From DASSLY01 sp035689185 (GTDB lineage: Bacteria; Actinomycetota; Actinomycetes; Actinomycetales; Dermatophilaceae), in NCBI GenBank assembly GCA_035689185.1, contig DASSLY010000116.1, forward strand, positions 1-33,775: DNA of 33,775 bases. The letters run 5' to 3'. This document shows positions 16,090 through 23,503 of the stretch, one piece after another. Each line of letters starts with the position of its first letter. Positions within the stretch are counted from its first letter, which is position 1. Below the pieces are notes generated by a model. The model was given only the letters and a program-made list of their open reading frames with translations. It was not told the DNA's origin and ran no database searches. The position numbers were made by a program, and so were the translations under genes.

Positions 16090-16947
16090 ATGGCGCCCCG
16101 GGAATCGGTCAGGCGACGGTGCGCCGTGCTCGGTTCACCCATCGCGCACTCGATGTCGCCCGCGCTGCACCGCGCCGCATACGCGCACCTGGGCTTGGAC
16201 TGGGACTACGGCAGGTACGAGGTGGACGAGTCCACCCTGGCGGCCTTCCTGGCTGGCCTGGACTCGTCGTGGCGCGGCCTGTCGCTGACCATGCCGCTCA
16301 AGCAGGCCGTGATCCCCTACCTCGACGAGATCTCGGAGACCGCCCGGTCGGTGGCCGCGGTCAACACCGTTCTTCTCGAGCCCGATGGGAGCAGGCGGGG
16401 CGACAACACCGACGTCCCGGGCATGGTGAACGCGCTCCGCGAACGCGGAGTCGGCCGGGTCGGCCAGGGCACGGTGCTCGGCGGCGGCGCCACGGCCCGG
16501 TCCGCGCTGGCCGTGCTGCGCGAGGTGGCAGACGCCGCAACGGTTTACGTGCGAACGCCGAGCCGCGCCGAACAGCTGACGGCTACCGCGGGAAGGCTCG
16601 GCCTCAACATCTCGATCCGCCCCTGGGGGGAGCGCGAGGGCGGCCTTGCCGCCGGCGTGGTGGTGGTCACCACCACGGTCGGCGCGACCGACGACCTGGC
16701 GGCCGTGGTCCCTGACGCCCCGGGCGCCCTGGTCGACGTGGTCTACAACGCCGGCGTGTCACCGCTGGCAGCGGCGTGGGCCGCCACCGGGGCTCCGGTG
16801 GTCGGCGGGCTCGACGTACTCGTCCACCAGGCGGTGGTGCAGGTCGAGCTGATGACCGGCAGGTCGGTCACGGCCGACGTGCTCCGGGCTGGAGCAGGGC
16901 TGCAAAGCCCGGTCTCGGCCGCGAAGGCGGCGCGGCACCACCCGTGA
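16090..16947 (+). CDS. aroE: Shikimate dehydrogenase family (shikimate/quinate dehydrogenase)
   Basis: 285-residue shikimate dehydrogenase homologue, oxidising or forming shikimate/3-dehydroshikimate (or quinate/dehydroquinate) with NAD(P). Substrate residues are the SxS of GSPIAHSMSP (Ser21, Ser23), catalytic Lys71 in LSLTMPLK, and Asp108 in GDNTD. The nucleotide loop is TVLGGGATARSA, and the C-terminal segment GGLDVLVHQAVVQ has the late Gln. ATG 16090 follows a -10 box at leaderless spacing. It is divergent from an alpha/beta hydrolase and is followed by a hairpin. With aroQ and quiC nearby, a catabolic dehydrogenase is plausible, though a biosynthetic role cannot be excluded. Confidence 0.93.
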   Translation: MAPRESVRRRCAVLGSPIAHSMSPALHRAAYAHLGLDWDYGRYEVDESTLAAFLAGLDSSWRGLSLTMPLKQAVIPYLDEISETARSVAAVNTVLLEPDGSRRGDNTDVPGMVNALRERGVGRVGQGTVLGGGATARSALAVLREVADAATVYVRTPSRAEQLTATAGRLGLNISIRPWGEREGGLAAGVVVVTTTVGATDDLAAVVPDAPGALVDVVYNAGVSPLAAAWAATGAPVVGGLDVLVHQAVVQVELMTGRSVTADVLRAGAGLQSPVSAAKAARHHP

Positions 16948-16979
16948 CGCGCGGCGGCGCTCGCGAGCTTCCCGCTGAG

Positions 16980-17003
16980 CAGGAAGCAACGGAGGGCTTC
17001 CTG
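16980..17003 (+). terminator. Terminator after aroE
   Basis: Inverted repeat CAGGAAGC (16980-16987) and GCTTCCTG (16996-17003), perfect 8-bp arms with an 8-base loop, 33 bases after the aroE stop. Confidence 0.65.
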
Positions 17004-17061
17004 GGCCGCTGACGCCCGGGGTGTTCACTCGTCATACCAGGCCGGTGACGATGGAGGACTG

Positions 17062-17397
17062 ATGAGCGGACTGCAAGCCTTCGACCTGAGCGAGATCGAG
17101 GCGCGGCAGGCGGAGGCCCAGCGGCCGTACTTCGAGTTCCTCCGCAGGCCAGGGTTCTCGATGGGCACCTACCTGCTCCGTGCCGGCGCCAGCGACCACC
17201 AGACGCCGCACAGCGCCGACGAGGTGTATGTCGTGCTCCGCGGGTCCGGGACGCTGCGCGTGGAGGGCGAGGACACGCCGGCGAAGGCCGGCAGCGTGCT
17301 CTCGGTCGACCAGGGCAAGGAGCACCAGTTCGTGGACGTATCGGAGGACCTGCAGGTGCTGGTGATCTTCGCCCCGCCGGAAGACCCCCAGACCTGA
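17062..17397 (+). CDS. Small cupin-domain protein
   Basis: 111-residue single cupin. Motif 1 has the form HSADEVYVVLRGSGTLRVEG, motif 2 is AGSVLSVDQGKEHQFVD. The first motif keeps one His and one Glu, the second keeps the His, so metal binding is possible. Proteins of this kind may be isomerases, lyases or sensor-like proteins. ATG 17062 follows GGAGG (17053-17057). An imperfect inverted repeat CGTCATACC...GGTGACG (17030-17050) lies just upstream and could be an operator. It stands alone between aroE and a convergent IclR gene. Confidence 0.85.
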   Translation: MSGLQAFDLSEIEARQAEAQRPYFEFLRRPGFSMGTYLLRAGASDHQTPHSADEVYVVLRGSGTLRVEGEDTPAKAGSVLSVDQGKEHQFVDVSEDLQVLVIFAPPEDPQT

Positions 17398-17420
17398 CCT
17401 CGACGCGGCGGGGGTCGTCC

Positions 17421-17451
17421 GGGCATGGTGGGGCATGGTGCACCGGTGCCC
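17421..17451. terminator. Weak hairpin and direct repeat between cupin and IclR
   Basis: GGGCATGGTG occurs twice in tandem (17421-17430, 17431-17440). The second copy can pair through GGGCA (17431-17435) with TGCCC (17447-17451) around the palindrome GGTGCACC. It may end transcription of both convergent genes; the stem is short. Confidence 0.4.
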
Positions 17452-17459
17452 AGGGCGAC

Positions 17460-18317
17460 CTAGGTTGCCATCGAGTGGAACTCGTTGTGCGGCACCATGG
17501 CTGCCGGTCTGAGTGGCGCGGCGATGCTCTGCAGCGGCCACGGATGGGTCGGCCGCTGCCCCAGCGCTGCGAGCAGCTCCCGAGAGGCGCTCAGTGCCGC
17601 CGTCCTGACGGCCATGCCGAGGCGTTGCACCTGCGCTGGGGACGAACGAAGGGTCAAGGACAACGCAGCGGCCACCTGACCGCCACGGCCGAACACCGCG
17701 GCGGCCACGGAAGCCGAGCCCAGCGTCAACTCCCCCCAGGACACCCCGAGGCCAGTGCGCCGCACCTCCGAGAGTGCCCGGCGCAGCACCAGCGGGCTCA
17801 CGATCGTGTGCCGGGTGTAGCGGCGCAGCCCGGCGGCCGCCACCGCCTCGACGACCTCGTCGGGGGCGTAGGCGAGCAGGACCTTTCCGGCCGCGGTGGC
17901 GTGCAGTGGGAGCCGGCCGCCGACCCGCGACCTTGAGGGGAAGGCGTGCCGGCCGGTGATCTTCTCCACGTACAGGACCTCCCCGGCGTCGAGCACCGCG
18001 AGATGGACGCTCTCCAGCGTCGCGGCGTAGAGGTCGAACATGTACGGGCGCACCACCTCGACCAGGGAGTCCTGGCGCGCGGCCAGCGAGCCCAGCTCCC
18101 AGAGCCGCATACCGAGCCGGTACCCGCCGCCCCGGACGCGTTCCAGCGCGCCCCACTCGACCAGCTCGCACGCGATCCGGTATGCCGTGGACAGCGGCAG
18201 TCCGGTCCGAGCCGACAGCTCGCTCAGCGACAGGTCCTCGCCCTTGGAGGTGAACGAGTCCAGAAGCGCCAGCGCCTTGCTGGTGACCGAGCGGCCCGAG
18301 TGCTCCATGACGCACAT
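17460..18317 (-). CDS. IclR-family regulator (divergent to MaoC hydratase)
   Basis: 285-residue IclR protein. The HTH is LSLSELSARTGLPLSTAYRIACELV; the effector domain shows LPLHATAAGKVLLAY, VSWGELTLGSASVAAAVFG and VAAALSLTL. It is more similar to the regulator at 11789 than to the one at 13032 by eye. ATG 18317 (MCVMEHSG) is preceded by an AGGAG-rich stretch at proper distance, so it is preferred to ATG 18308. It is divergent from a MaoC-like hydratase gene, with an inverted repeat close to the latter that may be its site. Confidence 0.92.
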   Translation of the reverse strand: MCVMEHSGRSVTSKALALLDSFTSKGEDLSLSELSARTGLPLSTAYRIACELVEWGALERVRGGGYRLGMRLWELGSLAARQDSLVEVVRPYMFDLYAATLESVHLAVLDAGEVLYVEKITGRHAFPSRSRVGGRLPLHATAAGKVLLAYAPDEVVEAVAAAGLRRYTRHTIVSPLVLRRALSEVRRTGLGVSWGELTLGSASVAAAVFGRGGQVAAALSLTLRSSPAQVQRLGMAVRTAALSASRELLAALGQRPTHPWPLQSIAAPLRPAAMVPHNEFHSMAT

Positions 18318-18427
18318 GCCCCCTCTCCTGGCTGTTCCACCGCAAGCGTCCAGCACGCAACGGTCGGGCAGGCCACGACTCCCGCTGGGTGGGAAGGGTG
18401 GCGTTCGGCACGAGGGCGCTCGTTCGA

Positions 18428-18462
18428 CGGTGATTGACTCGCGCCAGGTCCCGTCATCACCG
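18428..18462. promoter_or_regulatory. Inverted repeat upstream of MaoC gene
   Basis: CGGTGATTGAC (18428-18438) and GTCATCACCG (18453-18462) are complementary apart from one bulged base, with a 14-base spacer. The site lies 20 bases before the MaoC ATG and in the gap shared with a divergent IclR gene, so it is a candidate IclR operator. Confidence 0.5.
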
Positions 18463-18482
18463 CTCCGCGCAGGAGGTCCCTC

Positions 18483-18971
18483 ATGAGCACCGACGTCGCG
18501 CCCGACGAGCGGCAGCACCCCCTCGTCATCGCCGGCCTCGACGGACTGCGCGGGCTGGCCGGGACCAAGCTCGGCGTGAGTCGGTGGGAGCGCATCGACC
18601 AGGAGTCGATCGACACCTTCGCGCGGCTGACGGGGGACGAGCAGTGGATTCACGTCGACCCCGAACGCGCCAAGGACGGGCCGTTCGGCAGCACTGTCGC
18701 ACACGGCTTCATGACCCTCGGCAAGTCCACCGGCCTGCTCTGGGACGTCGCGGTCGTCGACGGCGTCGGAGTCATCCTCAACTACGGGCTGAACAAGGTG
18801 CGCTTTCCCTCCCCCGTCCGGGTGGGGTCACGGGTCCGGATGCACGTGTCGATCGCCGAGGTCAAGGAGGTCCAGGGCGGGCTCGAGGTGGTCTACCACC
18901 TGGAGTACGAGACGGAGGGCGAGGCCAAGCCGCCCTGCGTGGCCGACCTCGTGTTCCGCTACTACTCCTAG
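18483..18971 (+). CDS. MaoC-like (R)-specific enoyl-CoA hydratase
   Basis: 162-residue hot-dog-fold hydratase. The hydratase 2 signature is present, with Asp52 and His57 in TGDEQWIHVDPERAK and the helix PFGSTVAHGFMTLG. Enzymes of this type hydrate enoyl-CoA to (R)-3-hydroxyacyl-CoA, and PhaJ members feed PHA synthesis; others act on non-fatty acids. AGGAGG (18471-18476) lies six bases from the ATG. It is divergent from an IclR regulator and followed by a hairpin, so it is probably transcribed alone. A supply role for granule polymer would fit the phasin-like genes, but no PHA synthase lies in this window. Confidence 0.9.
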   Translation: MSTDVAPDERQHPLVIAGLDGLRGLAGTKLGVSRWERIDQESIDTFARLTGDEQWIHVDPERAKDGPFGSTVAHGFMTLGKSTGLLWDVAVVDGVGVILNYGLNKVRFPSPVRVGSRVRMHVSIAEVKEVQGGLEVVYHLEYETEGEAKPPCVADLVFRYYS

Positions 18972-19073
18972 GCGGCGCCCGCCGATGCCGACGGGAGGAG
19001 CCGTCGCGGGTGCTGCCGCTGAGCGGAAGTCCCCTTGCCACCGTCCGGGCCGCGCTGAAGTGTCCGATACGGG

Positions 19074-19092
19074 GTGCCGGGCGACCCGGCAC
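19074..19092 (+). terminator. Terminator after MaoC gene
   Basis: GTGCCGGG (19074-19081) and CCCGGCAC (19085-19092) form a perfect 8-bp stem with a 3-base loop, about 100 bases after the stop. Confidence 0.65.
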
Positions 19093-19108
19093 GCCACCGC
19101 CCGCGTGC

Positions 19109-19130
19109 TGTTGAGATGTCTTGTTGAGAT
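19109..19130 (+). promoter_or_regulatory. Direct repeat upstream of the hydrolase/dehydrogenase operon
   Basis: TGTTGAGAT occurs twice, at 19109-19117 and 19122-19130, 13 bases apart, about 28 bases before the operon's first ATG. It could be an activator site; no consensus promoter is evident. Confidence 0.4.
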
Positions 19131-19157
19131 CGACCGACGACGAATGGACGGACTGCG

Positions 19158-19988
19158 ATGACCACTACCGAGAGCCGCCCCGAGGTCGGCGCCACCACCG
19201 ACACCGGCGGCTTCAAGACCAACTACCTGGAGGCGGGTCAGGGCGACCCCGTCGTGCTCATCCACGGGTCCGGGCCCGGGGTCACGGCATACGCGAACTG
19301 GCGCCTGGTGATTCCCTCACTGGCCGAGCACTTCCGAGTGCTGGCGCCGGACATGGTCGGCTTCGGGTTCACCGAGCGCCCGGCGGACGTCACCTTCGGG
19401 GTGCAGACCTGGGCCGACCAGGTGGTCAACATGCTGGACAGCCTGGACATCTCCCGAGCGCACCTGATCGGCAACAGCTTCGGCGGGTCGATCGCTCTGC
19501 GGGTCGCGGCCCAGCACCCGGAGCGGGTGGGCAAGCTGGTCCTGATGGGCAGCATGGGCGTGCACTTCGAGATCACCGAGGGCCTCGAGCGCGTCTGGGG
19601 CTACGAGCCGTCCATCGAGAACATGCGCGGCGTGATGGACGTCTTCGCCTACTCCCGCGAGCTGGTCAACGACGAGCTCGCCGAGGTGCGCTTCCGCGCC
19701 AGCACGCAGCCGGGCTTCCAGGAGTCGTTCTCGGCCATGTTCCCGGCTCCCCGGCAGCGCTGGGTCGAGGCGCAGACCACCCCGGAGGAGCAGATCCGCC
19801 AACTGCCGCACCAGACGCTGGTGGTCCACGGGCGGGAGGACCAGGTCATCCCGCTGGAGACCTCCTACAAGCTGGCCTCGCTGATCGACAACGCGGACCT
19901 GCACGTCTTCTCCCACTGCGGCCACTGGTCGATGATCGAACGCTCGGTGCAGTTCAACCGGATCGTAGGTGACTTCCTCCGCGACTAG
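19158..19988 (+). CDS. Meta-cleavage product hydrolase (alpha/beta C-C hydrolase)
   Basis: 276-residue alpha/beta hydrolase of the type that cleaves the C-C bond of ring-fission products such as 2-hydroxymuconate semialdehyde (DmpD, XylF, TodF, BphD relatives). The triad is Ser107 (GNSFGG), Asp228 (HGREDQVIP) and His256 (HCGHWSMIE). HGSGPGVTAYANW carries the oxyanion hole, and HGSGPG with GNSFGG is characteristic of this branch. It is the first gene of an operon with a 2-oxoacid dehydrogenase, so it may release a 2-oxo acid or dienoate for that complex. Related folds also occur next to acetoin dehydrogenase genes, so the substrate remains open. Confidence 0.87.
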   Translation: MTTTESRPEVGATTDTGGFKTNYLEAGQGDPVVLIHGSGPGVTAYANWRLVIPSLAEHFRVLAPDMVGFGFTERPADVTFGVQTWADQVVNMLDSLDISRAHLIGNSFGGSIALRVAAQHPERVGKLVLMGSMGVHFEITEGLERVWGYEPSIENMRGVMDVFAYSRELVNDELAEVRFRASTQPGFQESFSAMFPAPRQRWVEAQTTPEEQIRQLPHQTLVVHGREDQVIPLETSYKLASLIDNADLHVFSHCGHWSMIERSVQFNRIVGDFLRD

Positions 19989-20012
19989 CGCGACGAGCGC
20001 GACGAGCGCGAC
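19981..20012 (+). repeat. 9-bp tandem repeat at the end of the hydrolase gene
   Basis: GCGACTAGC is followed by two GCGACGAGC units and a partial one, period nine. The hydrolase stop codon (TAG) lies inside the first unit. Confidence 0.75.
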
Positions 20013-20070
20013 CCTCCGACCCGCCCGGGTCGCCGCCCGCAACGACCGGCCCACGATGGAGATGAGACGT

Positions 20071-21105
20071 ATGGCGACCACGCGCACCAAGCGCGAGCCG
20101 GACAGCCAACCGGCCGAGCCGAACAGCGAGCCGGTCGAGAGCTCTGGCCGCGACCCTGAGCTGCTACGGCGCATCTACGCCACCATGGTGCTGACCCGGG
20201 CGGTGGAGGACCGGATGGTCGCCATGTACCGCGGCGGTGACCTCCTCGGCTCGCTCTACACCGGCCACTGGCACGAGGCCATCTCGGTGGGCGCGGCGGC
20301 GGCGCTGCGCCAAGAGGACTACCTGGCGCCGATCCACCGTGACCTGGGTGCCCATCTCTGGCGGGGGATGCAGCCCTGGCAGGTGATGGCCAGCTTCATG
20401 GGCAAGGCGACCTCGCCCACCGGCGGCCGGGACGGCACGCTGCACTACGGCCGGCTGGACCTGAACATCTACAACCTGCCCAGCCACATCCCCGCCAACT
20501 ACCCGGTGGCCATCGGGATGGGTTTCGCGGCGAAGTACCGCGGTGAGGACCGGGTGTCGCTGGCGTTCTGCGGGGACGGCTCGACGTCGCGGGCGGACTG
20601 GCACGAGTCGCTCAACATCGCCGGGGTGCTGAAACTGCCGTGCGTGTTCGTCGTCGAGAACAACCAGTTCGCCTATTCCACTCCGCTCAGCCTGCAGACC
20701 GCCTCGGACGGGTTCGCCGTCAAGGCGGTGGCCTACGGGATGCCCGGGACCAAGGTCGACGGCACCGACGTGCTGGCCGTGTACGACGCCACGGCCGAGG
20801 CCGTCGCCAGGGCCCGGGCGGGTGAGGGTCCCTCACTCATCGAGGGCGTCACCATGCGGATGCACGGCCACGCCGAGCACGACTCCGCGGAGTACGTGCC
20901 CAGGCAGATGCTGGCCGAGTGGGAGAAGAAGGACCCGGTGCAGCTGTTCGAGGACCGGCTCCTTCAGGAGGGGGTCCTGGACTCCGAGGCCGTCGAGAAG
21001 GTGCGCGCGGACGCGAGACAGCAGGCCATCGACGCCCGCAAGAAGGCGCTGTCGGATCCGATGCCGGATCCCAGCACGGTGGAGGAGGGCGTTTATGCCG
21101 ACTGA
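20071..21105 (+). CDS. 2-oxoacid dehydrogenase E1 component, alpha subunit
   Basis: 344-residue thiamine-diphosphate E1 alpha subunit. The TPP motif starts GDGSTSRADWHE and ends VVENN. Other family segments are GGRDGTLHYG and a phosphorylation-loop-like MRMHGHAEHDSAEYVPR. Substrate class (pyruvate, acetoin or branched-chain) is not decided by sequence; the separate alpha/beta subunits and short N-terminus fit acetoin/branched-chain-type complexes. ATG 20071 is preferred, with GGAG nine bases upstream; ATGs at 20056 and 20062 are possible. The stop overlaps the E1 beta gene by 11 bases, so translation is probably coupled. Confidence 0.92.
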   Translation: MATTRTKREPDSQPAEPNSEPVESSGRDPELLRRIYATMVLTRAVEDRMVAMYRGGDLLGSLYTGHWHEAISVGAAAALRQEDYLAPIHRDLGAHLWRGMQPWQVMASFMGKATSPTGGRDGTLHYGRLDLNIYNLPSHIPANYPVAIGMGFAAKYRGEDRVSLAFCGDGSTSRADWHESLNIAGVLKLPCVFVVENNQFAYSTPLSLQTASDGFAVKAVAYGMPGTKVDGTDVLAVYDATAEAVARARAGEGPSLIEGVTMRMHGHAEHDSAEYVPRQMLAEWEKKDPVQLFEDRLLQEGVLDSEAVEKVRADARQQAIDARKKALSDPMPDPSTVEEGVYAD

Positions 21106-22081
21106 CAGTGGCCAGGCCACCTACCTGGAGGCGGTCGGCATCGCGCTGGAGAGCGAGATGGACGCCGACCCTGACGTCTTCATCATCGGGGAGGACGTGG
21201 GGCAGTTCGGGGGTGCGTTCAAGGTCACCAAGGGCTTCCTGGACAAGTACGGGCCCCGCCGGGTCATCGACACCCCGATCGCGGAGACCGGCATCACCGG
21301 GCTGGCGGCGGGAGCGGCGCTGGTCGGCCTTCGCCCGGTGGTGGAGTTCCAGTTCGCCGACTTCATCTCCTGCGCCTTCGACCCGATCGTCAACGTGTTG
21401 GCCCGTCACCACTGGCGCACCGGCGACGCGATGCCGGTGACCATGCGCGCGCCGTTCGGCGGCCGGCTCCGCGCCGGTCCGACGCACTCCCAGAGCGTGG
21501 AGTCCTACTTCGCCCACGTGCCCGGCCTGAAGATCGTGATGCCCGGCTCGCCCCAGGACGCCGCCGGGCTGCTGATCAGCAGCATCCGGGACAACAACCC
21601 GGTGCTGTACCTGGAGAACAAGTACCTCTACCGCCGGCTTCGCGCCTCCGGGCCGCTCTCCTTGGACCCGATCCCGCTGGGCCGCGCCGCCGTCGTGCGA
21701 CAGGGCACCCAGGTCAGCCTGATCACCTACTCCGCCGGGGTGTCCCAGGGTTTGGAGATCGCCGAGGAGCTGGCCAAGGAGGGCATCTCGGTCGAGGTGG
21801 TCGACCTGCGCACGCTGGTGCCCCTGGATGTCGAGACCATCGTCGCCTCGGTCAAGAAGACGTCACGGGCGGTCGTGCTGCACGAGGCCGCCCTGCGGAT
21901 GGGCTACGGGGCCGAGATCGCCGCGACGATCCAGGAGGAGGCGTTCTGGCACCTCGACCAGCCGGTCACCCGCATCGCCGCGAAGAACACGCCGACGCCG
22001 ACCAGCCCACCGCTGGAGGACGCCGTCATACCGCAGCCGGCCGAGATCGCGGCGGTGCTGCGGAAGGTGGCGACGGCATGA
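21095..22081 (+). CDS. 2-oxoacid dehydrogenase E1 component, beta subunit
   Basis: 328-residue E1 beta subunit that forms the TPP-dependent decarboxylase with the preceding gene product. Family landmarks include VFIIGEDVGQFGGAFKVTKG, RVIDTPIAETGITGLAAGAA, and the C-terminal transketolase domain from about residue 200 (VEVVDLRTLVPLDVETI, VLHEAALRMGYGAEIAA). It begins at ATG 21095 within the end of the alpha gene and its stop overlaps the next start in ATGA (22078-22081). Together these overlaps show a tight operon. Confidence 0.94.
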   Translation: MPTDSGQATYLEAVGIALESEMDADPDVFIIGEDVGQFGGAFKVTKGFLDKYGPRRVIDTPIAETGITGLAAGAALVGLRPVVEFQFADFISCAFDPIVNVLARHHWRTGDAMPVTMRAPFGGRLRAGPTHSQSVESYFAHVPGLKIVMPGSPQDAAGLLISSIRDNNPVLYLENKYLYRRLRASGPLSLDPIPLGRAAVVRQGTQVSLITYSAGVSQGLEIAEELAKEGISVEVVDLRTLVPLDVETIVASVKKTSRAVVLHEAALRMGYGAEIAATIQEEAFWHLDQPVTRIAAKNTPTPTSPPLEDAVIPQPAEIAAVLRKVATA

Positions 22082-23478
22082 CCGACTTCGACCTGGTCGT
22101 CGTCGGCGGAGGCCCCGGCGGGTACGCCTCGGCCCTGTATGCCGCGTCCGCCGGCATGCGCGTCGCGCTGGTGGAGGAGAACAAGGTCGGCGGCACCTGC
22201 CTGCACCGAGGCTGCATACCGGCCAAGGCGCTGCTCCAGGCCGCCGAGGTGTTCCGGACCGTCGGGCACGCCGCAGACTTCGGCGTCAGGCTCCCCGAGG
22301 GCGCTACCCCGACGCCGGACTGGCCGGCCCTGAACGCCCGCAAGGCCGGCATCGTCGGGCAGCTGCACAAGGGCCTGTCCGGGCTGCTGAAGCGGCGCAA
22401 GGTCACCGTCTTCGAGGGTCGCGGCCGGCTGACCCCGGACGGTGCCGTCTCCGTGGGCACCGACACCGTCCGCGGGCGGTCGGTCATCATCTGCTCCGGG
22501 TCCGCGCCGCGAGCCATCCCCGGGATGGACATCGACGGCGACCGCGTCATCACCTCCGACCACGGCACCAACAGCGACCGCGACACCCTCCCCGCCAGCA
22601 TCGCCGTCATCGGCGGCGGGGTGATCGGCGCCGAGTTCGCCTCCGTGTACACCGACCTGGGGGTCACCACGACCCTGCTCGAGGCCCTCCCGGAGGGGGT
22701 CCTGCCCATCGGTCCCGACCGCGAGGTCGCCGACGTGCTCGCGCGCAACCTCAGCCGGCGGGGAACCTCGATCCACGCGTCGGCGCGGGTGGGGACGATC
22801 GAGCACACCGCGAACGGGGTGATGGTGCCCTTCGAGACGCCGCAGGGTGCCGAGAAGCTGGAGGTCGAGCAGGTGCTGGTCGCCATCGGCCGGCGGCCGG
22901 TGACCGAGGACATGGGGCTGGCCGAGGCCGGGGTCAGGGTGTCCGACCGCGGCTTCATCGAGGTGGACACGGCCACCATGGCCACGTCCCGACCTGACGT
23001 GTACGCCATCGGCGACTGCGTGAGCACTCCTGGGCTGGCGCACGTCGCGTATGCCGAGGCGGTCGTGGCCGTGCAGGCCATCCTGAAGGAGGACCCGGCT
23101 CCGGTGGACTACGCCCAGGTCCCCTGGGTCGTCTACACCCACCCCGAGGTCGCCTGGGCGGGCCTGACCGAGGCGGAGGCGCGCAGCGCCGGCCACGACG
23201 TCGAGGTGCACAAGCACGCCTTCGCCGGCAACGGACGCGCGATGATCATCGGCGAGACCGACGGGATGGTGAAGGTCGTCGCGCAGCGAGACGGGCCCAT
23301 CCTCGGCTTCCACCTGGTCGGCCCCTGGGCGAGCGAGCTGCTCGCGGAGGGCTACCTGGCGGTGAACTGGGACGCGCTGCCCAGCGACGTGGGGTCCTTC
23401 ATCCATCCCCACCCGAGCCTGTCCGAAGCCATCGGCGAGACCATGATCACCTTCTCCGGCCGATCACTTCACGGATGA
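22078..23478 (+). CDS. lpdA: Dihydrolipoyl dehydrogenase (E3)
   Basis: 466-residue FAD-dependent E3 that reoxidises the lipoyl groups of the E2 protein with NAD+. The FAD site is VVGGGPGGYASAL, the redox disulfide is Cys41/Cys46 in GGTCLHRGCIPAK, the NAD fold IAVIGGGVIGAEFASVY, and the C-terminal base motif HPHPSLSEAIGE. The start overlaps the E1 beta stop by four bases. A dedicated E3 within the operon, rather than a shared one, points to a specialised catabolic complex. Confidence 0.96.
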   Translation: MTDFDLVVVGGGPGGYASALYAASAGMRVALVEENKVGGTCLHRGCIPAKALLQAAEVFRTVGHAADFGVRLPEGATPTPDWPALNARKAGIVGQLHKGLSGLLKRRKVTVFEGRGRLTPDGAVSVGTDTVRGRSVIICSGSAPRAIPGMDIDGDRVITSDHGTNSDRDTLPASIAVIGGGVIGAEFASVYTDLGVTTTLLEALPEGVLPIGPDREVADVLARNLSRRGTSIHASARVGTIEHTANGVMVPFETPQGAEKLEVEQVLVAIGRRPVTEDMGLAEAGVRVSDRGFIEVDTATMATSRPDVYAIGDCVSTPGLAHVAYAEAVVAVQAILKEDPAPVDYAQVPWVVYTHPEVAWAGLTEAEARSAGHDVEVHKHAFAGNGRAMIIGETDGMVKVVAQRDGPILGFHLVGPWASELLAEGYLAVNWDALPSDVGSFIHPHPSLSEAIGETMITFSGRSLHG

Positions 23479-23503
23479 GCAGCAACCACTCTGGAGAGAC
23501 GCG

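Noticed and set aside
21904..23412. 502-codon reverse frame opposite the E3 gene
   Set aside because: Shadow of the dihydrolipoyl dehydrogenase; its protein is rich in Arg, Gly and His without motifs.
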